Below, piece by piece: positions 34,278 to 43,627 of a stretch of 64,000 bases of DNA. The notes under the pieces were generated by a model. The model was not told the origin of the DNA. It saw only the letters and a program-made list of their open reading frames with translations, and did no database searches. Location: NCBI GenBank assembly GCA_017623455.1, contig JAGAPA010000079.1:1-64000 (forward strand), read 5' to 3'. Within the stretch, counting starts at the first letter, position 1, and every line of letters begins with the position of its first letter. Source of the stretch: Clostridia bacterium (lineage in GTDB: Bacteria; Bacillota; Clostridia; Christensenellales; Pumilibacteraceae). Position numbers and translations under genes: made by a program.

Positions 34278-34802
34278 ATGCCAAATCAGAGAAAACTTAG
34301 TAAGCCTACAGACCAGAGATTGGCTCTTATCCGCGGACAGGTTACCGAACTTTTGTGGAACGGCAAGATTAAAACCACTCTTGCAAGAGCAAAAGAAGTA
34401 GCAAGAGAAGCAGAAAAGATCATCGCTTTGGCTATCAAGACTTATAAAGATACTTATACTAAGGTTGAGACCAGAAAGTCGACCGATACTAAGGGTAAAG
34501 TTAAGGAAATCAAAGTAGAAATAGTAAACGACGGAGTTAAGAAGCTTGCGGCTCGCCGTAAGATCATGGCTTTCGTTTACGAGAGAGCTGAGCTTCGTCA
34601 GCCCAAAGAGTCCGCTATCGCATTCAAGGAGCGTACTAAGGGTATCAAGCATCCGCTTATCGAAAAGATTTTCAACGAGTATGCACCTAAGTACGACAAT
34701 CGTGCTCAGGAGCTTGAAAGCAATGGTGGTTACACCAGAGTTCTTAAGCTTGGCGCACGTGTAGGCGACGCTGCAGAAATGGCTATCATCGAGTTGGTTT
34801 AA
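34278..34802 (+). CDS. rplQ: 50S ribosomal protein L17 with insertions
   Basis: The ends match L17 ([20 protein letters not shown] at 15-34, [20 protein letters not shown] at 150-169), but at 174 aa it is about 50 residues longer than usual. The extra material lies roughly at 55-88 and 103-125 and is lysine-rich. It sits near the tunnel exit. AGGAGG precedes the start. It closes the supercluster and is followed by a terminator. Confidence 0.96.
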   Translation: MPNQRKLSKPTDQRLALIRGQVTELLWNGKIKTTLARAKEVAREAEKIIALAIKTYKDTYTKVETRKSTDTKGKVKEIKVEIVNDGVKKLAARRKIMAFVYERAELRQPKESAIAFKERTKGIKHPLIEKIFNEYAPKYDNRAQELESNGGYTRVLKLGARVGDAAEMAIIELV

Positions 34803-34827
34803 TTCGGTTGATAGAAATCTAAGAAAA

Positions 34828-34862
34828 CAAAGAACGGTTTGAATTTTCAAGCCGTTCTTTTT
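34828..34862 (+). terminator. Terminator after rplQ
   Basis: AAAGAACGGTTTGAA and TTCAAGCCGTTCTTT pair with few mismatches and end in a T run, 26 bp after rplQ. Confidence 0.88.
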
Positions 34863-35070
34863 CATATGTGCACATGTGCATATGAGAAAGAACGCACGTA
34901 TATGACGTAAAACGTTAATTTTAGCTATACGTGCGCTTTTAAGCATATGAAAACAGTATCGAAAAATGAAATATTATAATCGTTTTTTATCTTGAAAAAA
35001 CTTAGTGGAAGTAGTAAAATAAAGCGTATAAAAATATTTGATATTAAAACTTTTTAACCTCATTAATTAA
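34863..35070. other. Gap between rplQ and the MATE gene
   Basis: No gene is visible. The left part contains the 12-bp palindrome TGCACATGTGCA and a longer imperfect stem, GCACGTATA...TATACGTGC, followed by GCTTTT that could be a second terminator. The rest is AT-rich and leads into the MATE promoter. Confidence 0.5.
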
Positions 35071-35099
35071 TTGATTATTTATTTGTAAAGTGTTATAAT
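35071..35099 (+). promoter_or_regulatory. Promoter of the MATE gene
   Basis: TTGATT (35071-35076) and TATAAT (35094-35099) are 17 bp apart, 31 bp before the start codon. A weaker TTGAAA-17-TAAAAT pair lies at 34992-35020. Confidence 0.75.
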
Positions 35100-35130
35100 C
35101 TATTTGAAAAACATAAAGGAGCAGATAAAA

Positions 35131-36534
35131 GTGGCAAAAGTAAAGGCTGATTTTACACAAGGCAAGATTCTTGGAAAACTGATAGTATTTGCAATTCCGA
35201 TGATTGTCGCAAACTTGGTTCAAATACTTTTTAACGCAGCAGACGTTGCTATCGTTGGTCAGTTTAGCGGACCTAACGGTGCTACGTATCAAGCCGCCGT
35301 TGGCGCGACTTCCACGTTCGTGCATCTCCTTACCAACCTGTTTATCGGAATTTCGGTAGGAGCAAACGTTGCTATGGCAAACGCGTTTGGAGCAAAAGAT
35401 GAAGAAAGAATGGATAGAGTGGTTCATTCGTCCATGCTTATTTCCATCGTTTCAGGTTTACTTGTAATGACAATAGGTTTGATTGCATCTCGTGCTGTTA
35501 TGCAAATGCTTAACACGCCAAGTGAGATAATCGACTATTCGGTAACGTATCTTATGATATACTTTACTTCCATTCCCGCGCTTATGATCTACAACTTCGG
35601 ATCTTCGCTTTTCCGTGCGGTCGGAGAAACAAAAAAACCTCTTTTGTACCTTTGTATTGCAGGCGTCGTTAACATTGTTATTAACGTCATAACCGTAGTG
35701 TTTTTCGGTTGGCACGTAATCGGAGTTGCCTTAGGCACAGTAATTTCTCAATACGTATCGGCAATTTGGGTCGTTATCGACATGATAAGAGGTCATAGAG
35801 GACTTAAGTTTAGAATTGGCAGAATGAAGTTTCACAAAAAGGAAACGGCAACGGTATTGCGAATTGGAGTTCCGATGGGTATTAGCAGTTCGTTATTCTC
35901 GATTTCTAATATGCTAATTGTTGGCACGATAAATTCCTTTGGTCCGCTCGCCGTAACGGGACACACGATATGCAGTTCTCTTAACGGCTTTATCGATGCA
36001 ATCGTTACGTCTATAGAAAGATGCGCTGTAACGGTTGTTGGACAAAACGTAGGCGCAAGGCGATATGACAGAATAAAACGAGTTGTGGGTGCATGTCTAT
36101 TTTTAGAGCTTGTCGTTACACTTGCGTATTCGTTGATAGTTTTATTCTTAGGAAGGTATTTGTGCATGATATACAATACCGATCCGGTTGTTATTGAATG
36201 GACGCTGATCCCGTTGTATATGCTAGGAGGATTGTATATATGCGTAGTACCCATGTACGGATTTTCATGCGGACTTAAAGGTATGGGGTACTCGATATTC
36301 CCCATGATATGTAACATTTTCTTTACCTGTATTTTCAGGGTATTGTATATGCTTTTCGTGTTCCCATACTTCCCCGACTTTATGCATACAACCTCTATGG
36401 TGTATATCATATACCCCATTTCTTGGCTTCTTACCGGACTTGCGCAAATGGTATTCTATTTCATTACACAGCACAAAGAACTTAAAAAACACACTCAAAC
36501 GCAAGAGTGCCAAACAGAAGAGAAGGTAGCATAA
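35131..36534 (+). CDS. MATE family efflux transporter
   Basis: The likely start is GTG at 35131 (MAKVKADFTQGKILGKL), 11 bp after AAAGGAG; an in-frame TTG at 35104 lies upstream of that site. The 467-aa protein has about 12 membrane helices in two related halves, with the family's PMIVANLVQILFNAADVAIV near the N-terminus. Such proteins export drugs or metabolites using a Na+ or H+ gradient. The substrate is unknown. It is monocistronic, and its terminator carries the inserted element at 36536-36988. Confidence 0.92.
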   Translation: MAKVKADFTQGKILGKLIVFAIPMIVANLVQILFNAADVAIVGQFSGPNGATYQAAVGATSTFVHLLTNLFIGISVGANVAMANAFGAKDEERMDRVVHSSMLISIVSGLLVMTIGLIASRAVMQMLNTPSEIIDYSVTYLMIYFTSIPALMIYNFGSSLFRAVGETKKPLLYLCIAGVVNIVINVITVVFFGWHVIGVALGTVISQYVSAIWVVIDMIRGHRGLKFRIGRMKFHKKETATVLRIGVPMGISSSLFSISNMLIVGTINSFGPLAVTGHTICSSLNGFIDAIVTSIERCAVTVVGQNVGARRYDRIKRVVGACLFLELVVTLAYSLIVLFLGRYLCMIYNTDPVVIEWTLIPLYMLGGLYICVVPMYGFSCGLKGMGYSIFPMICNIFFTCIFRVLYMLFVFPYFPDFMHTTSMVYIIYPISWLLTGLAQMVFYFITQHKELKKHTQTQECQTEEKVA

Positions 36535-36535
36535 T

Positions 36536-36988
36536 AACAAAAAACCGAACGAATAAAGGGCGATGTCCTTAGCGGAGAATTTTGACTTTGAGGAAAGTGC
36601 AAGCATCGCATTTGACCGGTCAAATACTTTATGGGCTAAGCCCAAACCCTTATACAACAGAAAGAGATAACAAATCGGTTCGTAGCCGAAATGTTATCTC
36701 TTTTTTCTGCTCTGCGATATGTTTGCAAGCAAACGCGATATACTGGCTTTGCTCGCGCGATATATTGTCGCTTCGCTCCAATGCGATATGATATAAATCC
36801 CCTCACGCTTTTACATATCTCGCCTGTGGCGAGGAATGCAAAAGCATATCGCAAGGCGTAGCCTTATATCGAGTTTTGAATATCTCGCCTGTGGCGAGGT
36901 GTTCAAAACATATCGCAAATCCCGCAAGGGATTTATATCGCTGCGTGTTCTCCGTTAAGGATAACACGCTAAAAAGTCGTTCGGTTTT
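36536..36988 (-). mobile_element. Palindrome-rich MITE-like element inside a terminator loop, copy 2
   Basis: Arms AAAACCGAACGA (36541-36552) and TCGTTCGGTTTT (36977-36988) pair perfectly, 6 bp after the MATE stop and before the convergent AraC gene, so they are the two halves of a bidirectional terminator. Between them, read on the minus strand, lies the same ordered set of modules as at 3492-3891. These are the AGCGTGTT...AACACGC hairpin with TCCTTAACGGAGAA, a variable array of short hairpins (here with GCGATAT linkers), CAGAAA...TTTCTG, TTTGACCGGTCAAA and TTCTCCGCTAAGGACATC. The outer stems of the two copies are unrelated. No protein is encoded. Confidence 0.6.
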
Positions 36989-37029
36989 ATTATTTTTGTC
37001 GCAAAATGTCTTATACGTATGCTCAAAAA

Positions 37030-37824
37030 TCAGATTTTTGTTCGCTCGTGTTTACGATATCCTATGGGCGAAAGGTCTTCCTTTTGCTTAAATATCAATC
37101 CTAAATAGTTTGCCGACGAAAAACCGCAAAGTTCCGCTATTTCGTCGATTTTTTTATTTGTATTAATCAATAGTTCCTTAGCTTTAGTAAGACGAACGTT
37201 TAGCAAAAAGTCAATAGGAGAGCAGTTCATGTGCTTTTTGAAGTTGTAAATAATAGCGCCCTTAGAAACGTAAAATTTTTCAGCAATCGTTTCTAACGTT
37301 ATTTTTTCTTTATAATGGGTGTTAATGTAATCAATCGTATTCAAAAGTAGCGGAGGAATAATCTCTGAAGAAGTTGCGAATAGAGTGGCTTTAGACGTGT
37401 CAATTAGCGAAAGCTCAAGAATAAACGAGGAAAAAATCGCCTTTTTTATCAGCTTTACATTTTTCTGACGGGGGTCAAGATTGTCAAAAGTATCAAATAA
37501 TCGTCTGAAATTATTTTCTTCATCAGCGTTTGGCTTTATAATTTTCAGTGACTGTTTTTCCAACGTTTCGGATTGGAACGCGTCAAGATACGACGGTGTT
37601 ACGTTTATGTTGTAACGCTCAAAAGCCCCCCCCTCCGTTTTGTGCATAACGTGGGGCGGTATTATAATAATTGCAGGCGCTTGAATATTGTACAACGCGT
37701 TTGATAACAAAAATTTACGGTTGCCCTTCGATAGATAATAAATTTCGTGGTGGGGATGAGAATGTAAGTCTTGCATCGACCATTCGTCAAGTCTTGCAGA
37801 TTTTTCAATTTCCAAAAAGCTCAT
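37030..37824 (-). CDS. AraC family transcriptional regulator
   Basis: The 264-aa protein has an N-terminal cupin-like effector domain (LHSHPHHEIYYLSKGNRKFL, about 20-39, the usual sugar-binding jelly roll). Two C-terminal helix-turn-helix motifs follow (about 165-260, including TLETIAEKFYVSKGAIIYNF and IDEIAELCGFSSANYLGLIF). It is divergent from uxaB with 117 bp between, so it is the likely activator of the uronate genes in response to a uronate or its intermediate. That role is inferred from position. Confidence 0.9.
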   Translation of the reverse strand: MSFLEIEKSARLDEWSMQDLHSHPHHEIYYLSKGNRKFLLSNALYNIQAPAIIIIPPHVMHKTEGGAFERYNINVTPSYLDAFQSETLEKQSLKIIKPNADEENNFRRLFDTFDNLDPRQKNVKLIKKAIFSSFILELSLIDTSKATLFATSSEIIPPLLLNTIDYINTHYKEKITLETIAEKFYVSKGAIIYNFKKHMNCSPIDFLLNVRLTKAKELLINTNKKIDEIAELCGFSSANYLGLIFKQKEDLSPIGYRKHERTKI

Positions 37825-37882
37825 ATACTTCCCTCTGTTTATAATATATATGTAATTTAACTAAAATTTATCATTTTTTGTA

Positions 37883-37911
37883 TTGAATGTCAAGTGTTTT
37901 TGTGATATATT
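37883..37911 (+). promoter_or_regulatory. Promoter of the uxa operon
   Basis: TTGAAT (37883-37888) and TATATT (37906-37911), 17 bp apart, lie 30 bp before uxaB in the AraC-uxaB interval. Confidence 0.7.
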
Positions 37912-37941
37912 ATAAAAGTAACTTAAATTGGAGGAGAGTCA

Positions 37942-39318
37942 ATGATAAAGGTTTTGCAGTACGGCGAAGGAAATTTTTTAAGAACGTTCGTCGATTTGTA
38001 TTTTGATACGTTAAATAAGAAAGGCTTGGGCGAGTATTCCGTAAGTATCATAAAGCCAATTACCTTAGGTTCGCTTGATAAGTTTGTTCGTCAAAACAAT
38101 AAATATCACGTAGTGCTTAGGGGGTACGAGGGTGGAAAAACGGTAGAAGATGCTTATGCCGTAAACGTTCTTAACAAGGTTATAGATCCCTTTGGTGATC
38201 GCGATAGCTATTATACGCTTGCTAAGGATAAGGAGCTTAGAATAATAGTTTCCAATACTACCGAAGCCGGGATTTGTTATAACGGAAATGACAAATTCGA
38301 TGATTTTGAGGGTATAACCTATCCTGCAAAGCTCACTAAGTTTTTGTACGAAAGGTTTAAGGCTGGTTTGGACGGTGTATATCTTATGCCTGTAGAGCTT
38401 ATTGATAACAACGCGGACAAGCTTAGCGAGTGCGTAAGCAAGTATATTAAACTGTGGAATTTGCCGTTGGAGTTTGAAAATTGGAATAAAACGCAAAACT
38501 TTTACTGCAATACGCTTGTAGACAGAATAGTTTCGGGATATCCTAAAGACGTTCAAACGATAGAGCATATCACTTCCATCATCGGTTGTAATGACGAGCT
38601 TGTTTCTATCGGCGAACCTTTTGGTTTTTGGGCGGTAGAAAAGAAGGGGGATATAGCCAAGTGTATAAAAGAAGGTGTTCACAATATTGAAGTTGCGCTA
38701 ACTGACGATATAAGCTATTACAAAAAGCGAAAGGTGCGTGTGCTTAACGGAAGCCACACCAACCTCGTACCCGTCGGACTTGTTTTGGGATTGGAAACGG
38801 TTTATGACTGCATGAACAACGAAAAGCTTTTGGCGTTTATGGAAAATACGCTGAAAGATGAGATTATTCCGTTCGTGTCCAACGACGCGCAGGCTACAAT
38901 CCAATTTGCCGATAGCGTCAAAGAGCGTTTTATGAACCCATATCTCAATCATCAGCTCACAAGCATTTCGCTTAACAGTATTTCCAAGTGGGGAGCAAGA
39001 GTTTTGCCAAGTTTTAAGGACTATTTTTCAAAGCACGGAAAGATCGCGCCTTGTCTTACAATCGGATTTTCTTACCTGCTGTATCTGTATTCTATCGTGA
39101 AAAAACATGGCGAAAAATACTTTGTAAAGCTAAAAAACAGAACGATTGAACTTGTGGACAACAAGGAGTATTTAGAGCGTTTTGCAAACGAAGAGTCGCT
39201 CGAAAGCATTATGTCCGATGCGAGCGTTTGGGGTGAAAACTTGACTACGTATGCGGGATTTTGCGACCAAGTGCTTAAAAATATGGATAAAATCGACAAG
39301 GGAATATGCTTGATTTAG
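37942..39318 (+). CDS. uxaB: Tagaturonate reductase
   Basis: The 458-aa protein belongs to the mannitol dehydrogenase/UxaB family. It has the N-terminal VLQYGEGNFLRTFVDLYFDT and the catalytic region KKRKVRVLNGSHTNLVPVGL. It reduces D-tagaturonate to D-altronate with NADH, the second step of galacturonate breakdown. GGAGG precedes the ATG. It starts an operon with uxaA, uxaC and a GH4 gene. Confidence 0.93.
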   Translation: MIKVLQYGEGNFLRTFVDLYFDTLNKKGLGEYSVSIIKPITLGSLDKFVRQNNKYHVVLRGYEGGKTVEDAYAVNVLNKVIDPFGDRDSYYTLAKDKELRIIVSNTTEAGICYNGNDKFDDFEGITYPAKLTKFLYERFKAGLDGVYLMPVELIDNNADKLSECVSKYIKLWNLPLEFENWNKTQNFYCNTLVDRIVSGYPKDVQTIEHITSIIGCNDELVSIGEPFGFWAVEKKGDIAKCIKEGVHNIEVALTDDISYYKKRKVRVLNGSHTNLVPVGLVLGLETVYDCMNNEKLLAFMENTLKDEIIPFVSNDAQATIQFADSVKERFMNPYLNHQLTSISLNSISKWGARVLPSFKDYFSKHGKIAPCLTIGFSYLLYLYSIVKKHGEKYFVKLKNRTIELVDNKEYLERFANEESLESIMSDASVWGENLTTYAGFCDQVLKNMDKIDKGICLI

Positions 39319-39337
39319 TAATAAAACGGAGTAATAA

Positions 39338-40741
39338 ATGAAAGATACGGTTATTATCAACGAAAAGGATAACGTAGGCGTTGCGCTGATGCAAAAGGGG
39401 GAAATCCCTGCAGGACATAAGTTTGCCCTTGCGGACATAAAAGAGGGCGAATACGTTATTAAATACGGTCAGGTTATTGGCAGAGCAACTGCGGATATAA
39501 AGAAAGGTGAATGGGTTCACACTCACAACCTTAAGTCACATCTTGACGAAGAGCCTACCTACAAATATGATTTTAGACCATTTGAGATAGCTAAGGGTAA
39601 CGCTACGTTTTTAGGTTATAAGAGAAAGAAAGGAAGAGCCGGGATAAGGAACGATATTTATATTATCCCTACGGTAGGGTGTGTAAATAACGTGTGTTTA
39701 CGCCTTCAAAAATGCGCTCAAAAGCTAATAGGCGGAAGCATTGACGGAATTTTTGCACTAACTCATCAGTTCGGTTGTTCACAGCTTGGAGAAGATAACG
39801 AGAATATCAAAAAGCTGTTGTGTTCTATTGCGCTAAATCCAAATGCGAGCTTTGTTCTTTTCGTTGGTCTTGGGTGCGAAAATAATGGCATGGACGGGAT
39901 CAAGGAATATCTTGCTAAGTACAAAAGGGATAATATTGAGTATTTTAACTGTCAGGACGTAGAAGACGAACATGCGTACGGAATGACAATTTTGGAAAAG
40001 TTTGCAAGCATTGCAAAAAATTATAAGCGCGAGCCCGTTGATTTTTCTGAGCTTTGTATTGGTCTTAAATGCGGAGGAAGCGACGGATATTCGGGAATTA
40101 CTGCAAATCCGCTCGTGGGCAAAATTACCGATAAAGCCGTAGCGTTGGGAGCAAAAGCAATTTTGACAGAAGTACCCGAAATGTTCGGCGCAGAACAGCT
40201 TCTAATGAACAAATGCAAAACCGCAGAAGTGTATGAACGGTATAAAAAAATGATTGAAAACTTTAAGACGTATTATACAAAACAGGGATTTCCCGTATAC
40301 GAAAATCCAAGCCCCGGCAATAAAAAGGGCGGAATTACTACGCTTGAAGAAAAGTCTTTAGGGTGCGTAGAGAAAGCCGGTAGAAGCGAAATAACGTCTG
40401 TACTTGACTATGGCGAGATTGTTGAGGAAAGCGGTGTTAGCGTGCTTAATGCTCCCGGGAACGACCTTATAGCCTCAACTGCGCTTGGTGCGAGTGGATG
40501 CCAGATAGTGTTGTTTACGACAGGACGGGGAACACCTTTTTCTACCTTTGTGCCAACAATGAAGATTGCTACCAACACTTCGCTTGCAAAAAACAAGCAT
40601 AAGTGGATAGACTTTGACGCGTACACTATGGACGAAGACGGTCTGTTCGAGCTAATGCTAAAGACGGTAAACGGCGAATATACGTGCAAAAGCGAGGACG
40701 TTAGAGAGATTGCGTTTTACAAAACCGGTGTAACGCTATAA
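39338..40741 (+). CDS. uxaA: Altronate dehydratase
   Basis: A 467-aa enzyme with an N-terminal SAF domain (about 1-90, GEIPAGHKFALADIKEGEYV) joined to the UxaA catalytic domain (from about 100, RAGIRNDIYIIPTVGCVNNV). The two parts, split into separate genes in some bacteria, are one protein here. It dehydrates D-altronate to 2-keto-3-deoxygluconate. Conserved cysteines (GCVNN, FGCSQ, GLGCE) fit an iron-dependent enzyme. Confidence 0.93.
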   Translation: MKDTVIINEKDNVGVALMQKGEIPAGHKFALADIKEGEYVIKYGQVIGRATADIKKGEWVHTHNLKSHLDEEPTYKYDFRPFEIAKGNATFLGYKRKKGRAGIRNDIYIIPTVGCVNNVCLRLQKCAQKLIGGSIDGIFALTHQFGCSQLGEDNENIKKLLCSIALNPNASFVLFVGLGCENNGMDGIKEYLAKYKRDNIEYFNCQDVEDEHAYGMTILEKFASIAKNYKREPVDFSELCIGLKCGGSDGYSGITANPLVGKITDKAVALGAKAILTEVPEMFGAEQLLMNKCKTAEVYERYKKMIENFKTYYTKQGFPVYENPSPGNKKGGITTLEEKSLGCVEKAGRSEITSVLDYGEIVEESGVSVLNAPGNDLIASTALGASGCQIVLFTTGRGTPFSTFVPTMKIATNTSLAKNKHKWIDFDAYTMDEDGLFELMLKTVNGEYTCKSEDVREIAFYKTGVTL

Positions 40742-40755
40742 AAGGAGATGAAAAA

Positions 40756-42135
40756 ATGAGCTATATAAAAGAAAACTTCTTACTGACTAATAAAACGGCG
40801 GAAACGTTGTATTTTGAATATGCAAAGGATATGCCGATTTTCGATTATCATTGTCATTTATCTGAAACGCAAATTTTAGAAAACAAGCCGTTTGCAGACT
40901 TGTTTGAAGTGTGGTTGTCCGGCGATCACTACAAGTGGCGATTGATGCGTAATTATGGGATAAGTGAAGAATTAATTACGGGAAAGGCTTGTAATAAGGA
41001 AAAGTTTATGGCGTACTGCAAGGTTTTGGGTACGGCGTTCGGAAATCCTTTGTACCACTGGTCGCAAGTGGAGTTGAAAGAATTTTTTAATTGCGATAAA
41101 GAGATAAACGCCGAAAATGCGGAAGATATTTGGAACGAGTGCAATGAGTATATCGCAAAAAATACCGTAACACCGCAAAAAATAATCGAGCAGTCCAACG
41201 TTACGCATATTTTTACAACAAACGAGATTTTCGACGACCTGAGCGTTTTTGAAAAGATTGCGAAAAAGAATTATAAATTCAAGGTAATTCCGGCTTTTAG
41301 AGCGGATAAAATAATGAATATCGAAGCGGACGCATACAACGTTTTTGTGGACAAGCTCGGTAACGTTAGTTCGCTATCAGAGCTTGAAAAAAAGATTGAA
41401 GAGCGATTACAAGAATTTATAAAAGTGGGAACAACCGCCGCGGATATTGCATTACAACGTGTTTATAAGGTGAGTGTCAGAGAGGAAGCGGAAAAGATTT
41501 TTGCAAAACGCAGAGGTGGGGATAGTGTAACATGCTCGGAATGTGAAATTTTCAAAGGATATCTTACCTATTTTCTTTTCAAACTTTATGCAAAGTATGA
41601 CATAGTTACCGAGCTACACGTAGGAGCAATGCGCAATAACAATACGGTTATGCTAAACAAGCTTGGATTGGATACGGGATATGACAGCATTGCGGAGGAC
41701 AACAGCATAAAGCAAATGTCTGCGCTGTTTGATAGACTTAACTGTGAGAATAAGCTTCCCAAAACTATTGTTTTTAACCTGAACCCAAAAATGAATAGCG
41801 AAATAATGAGCTTGATTGGATGTTTTCAAGACGAAAGCGCAAGAGGAAAAATCCAATACGGTCCTGCCTGGTGGTTTTTAGATAACAAGGTGGGAATGGA
41901 AAAACATTTGGAAGATCTCACCGCAACAGGGCATATAGGCGCGTTTGTGGGAATGCTTACAGACAGTAGATCTTTCCTTTCCTATCCCCGACATCACTAT
42001 TTCAGACGCATTTTGTGCAATTATTTAGGATGCATGATAGAGAGAGGCGAGATGACAAACAATTTACAGCTTGTAGGAAACGTAATTAAAGATATTTGCT
42101 ACAATAATTCTATCAAGTATTTGAAAATGGACTAA
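40756..42135 (+). CDS. uxaC: Uronate (glucuronate) isomerase
   Basis: The 459-aa protein is of the amidohydrolase-fold uronate isomerase family, with the metal-binding pair H32 and H34 (FDYHCHLSE). YGPAWWFLDNKVGMEKHLED and the RSFLSYPRHHYFRRILCNYL segment are also typical. It isomerises galacturonate to tagaturonate (or glucuronate to fructuronate). AAAGGAG precedes the start, 14 bp after uxaA. Confidence 0.95.
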   Translation: MSYIKENFLLTNKTAETLYFEYAKDMPIFDYHCHLSETQILENKPFADLFEVWLSGDHYKWRLMRNYGISEELITGKACNKEKFMAYCKVLGTAFGNPLYHWSQVELKEFFNCDKEINAENAEDIWNECNEYIAKNTVTPQKIIEQSNVTHIFTTNEIFDDLSVFEKIAKKNYKFKVIPAFRADKIMNIEADAYNVFVDKLGNVSSLSELEKKIEERLQEFIKVGTTAADIALQRVYKVSVREEAEKIFAKRRGGDSVTCSECEIFKGYLTYFLFKLYAKYDIVTELHVGAMRNNNTVMLNKLGLDTGYDSIAEDNSIKQMSALFDRLNCENKLPKTIVFNLNPKMNSEIMSLIGCFQDESARGKIQYGPAWWFLDNKVGMEKHLEDLTATGHIGAFVGMLTDSRSFLSYPRHHYFRRILCNYLGCMIERGEMTNNLQLVGNVIKDICYNNSIKYLKMD

Positions 42136-42157
42136 ACTTGTTAAGGAGAAATGAGTT

Positions 42158-43549
42158 ATGATTTATGAAGACAATAAAGCAAAAGACGTAAAAATTGCGT
42201 ATGTGGGCGGAGGCTCTCGAGGTTGGGCGTGGGGGCTTATGTCCGACCTTGTTTCGTGCGACGATATGAGTGGCAGAGTTGCTTTGTATGATATTGATAA
42301 AAGCGCGTCGGAAAGAAATGAGATTATAGGAAACAAGTTCAATTTTGCTCAGGGCGCTAAATCCAGGTGGGAATATTCGGTGTCCGACACCTTAGAAGAA
42401 GCGTTAAAGGGCGCAAACTTTGTCGTTATATCCATTCTTCCCGGAACGTTTGACGAAATGGAAAGCGACGTGCACGCACCGGAAGAGTACGGTATTTATC
42501 AGCCCGTTGGCGATACTATCGGTCTTGGTGGTATTATAAGAGCGCTTCGTACTTGTCCTATGATAGAAGTTATTGGTAAAGCAATCAAGGAAAACTGTCC
42601 TGATGCTTGGGTAATAAACTACACTAATCCTATGACGATGTGTATCAAAACGCTTTATAGGGTGTTTCCGCAAATAAAGGCGTTTGGATGCTGTCACGAG
42701 GTTTTTGGAACTCAGTGGCTGTTAGCTTGCGTGCTTAAGGATATGTGTGGCGTGGAAGGCGTCAGAAGAGAGGACGTAAAAGTAAACGTAGTTGGCGTAA
42801 ACCACTTTACTTGGCTAACCGAAGCAAAGTATAAAAATTACGATTTATTTGATATCTATCCTAAATTCGTTGAAAAATACCACAAGACCGGTTTTAGCGA
42901 GGGTAAGGATAATAATTGGATGAATAACGTGTTTTCGTCTATGCAAAGAATTAAAATGGACTTGTTTAAGCGCTACGGATATATCGCCGCGGCAGGGGAT
43001 AGGCATCTTGTGGAATTTTGCCCAAGCAGTTGGTACTTAAAAGATAAGGAAACGGTGGCAAGCTGGATGTATTCGCTCACGCCCGTATCTTTTAGAAAAC
43101 AGCAACTTAAAGACCGTTATAAGGAAAGCGACGACTATATAAGCGGAGCAAAGCCCGTAAAGCTCAGAAAAACCGGTGAGGACGGAGTAAACCAAATGCG
43201 CTCTTTGCTGGGACTTAGTGAAATGGTTACAAACGTAAACCTGCCCAACGTAGGACAAATTCCAAACCTTCCGCTTGGAGCGGTTGTAGAAACAAATGCA
43301 GTGTTTACTGCAAACAAAGTTGCTCCGGTAAACGCAGGAAACGTTCCCAACAGTATTTATTCGCTTATAGCAAGAATAGTTGGAGAACAGGAAGCCTTAA
43401 ACGAGGCGATTGCTCAGCGTGATTTAGATAAGGCTTTTGCTGTATTTATGAGCGATCCTCAAATGAATTTGTCGATTGAAAAGGGTAGAGAGCTGTTTGA
43501 TAAAATGATTAAAAACACCGAAAAATATCTTGGCGAATACTTGAAATAA
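42158..43549 (+). CDS. GH4 family alpha-galacturonidase-like enzyme
   Basis: This 463-aa GH4 protein has the N-terminal NAD site (YVGGGSRGWAWGL, 15-27), NYTNPM (154-159) and the metal-binding Cys-His pair C179-H180 (FGCCHEVFG). GH4 enzymes use NAD+ and Mn2+ in a redox-assisted hydrolysis. I judge it closest to LplD-type alpha-galacturonidases, which fits its place behind uxaBAC: it would free galacturonate from pectic oligomers in the cytoplasm. Alpha-glucosidase or glucuronidase activity is possible. AAGGAG precedes the start. Confidence 0.8.
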   Translation: MIYEDNKAKDVKIAYVGGGSRGWAWGLMSDLVSCDDMSGRVALYDIDKSASERNEIIGNKFNFAQGAKSRWEYSVSDTLEEALKGANFVVISILPGTFDEMESDVHAPEEYGIYQPVGDTIGLGGIIRALRTCPMIEVIGKAIKENCPDAWVINYTNPMTMCIKTLYRVFPQIKAFGCCHEVFGTQWLLACVLKDMCGVEGVRREDVKVNVVGVNHFTWLTEAKYKNYDLFDIYPKFVEKYHKTGFSEGKDNNWMNNVFSSMQRIKMDLFKRYGYIAAAGDRHLVEFCPSSWYLKDKETVASWMYSLTPVSFRKQQLKDRYKESDDYISGAKPVKLRKTGEDGVNQMRSLLGLSEMVTNVNLPNVGQIPNLPLGAVVETNAVFTANKVAPVNAGNVPNSIYSLIARIVGEQEALNEAIAQRDLDKAFAVFMSDPQMNLSIEKGRELFDKMIKNTEKYLGEYLK

Positions 43550-43564
43550 CGTTTAGGTCAAAAT

Positions 43565-43606
43565 AGAAAACGGAGCGCAAACAATAGTGTTTGTGTTCCG
43601 TTTTCT
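43565..43606. terminator. Bidirectional terminator after the uxa operon
   Basis: AGAAAACGGAGCGCAAACA and its near-perfect complement form a 19-bp stem with a 4-nt loop between the GH4 gene (+) and the convergent dehydrogenase (-). Confidence 0.9.
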
Positions 43607-43627
43607 TATATACGTATGCGAGTTTTT

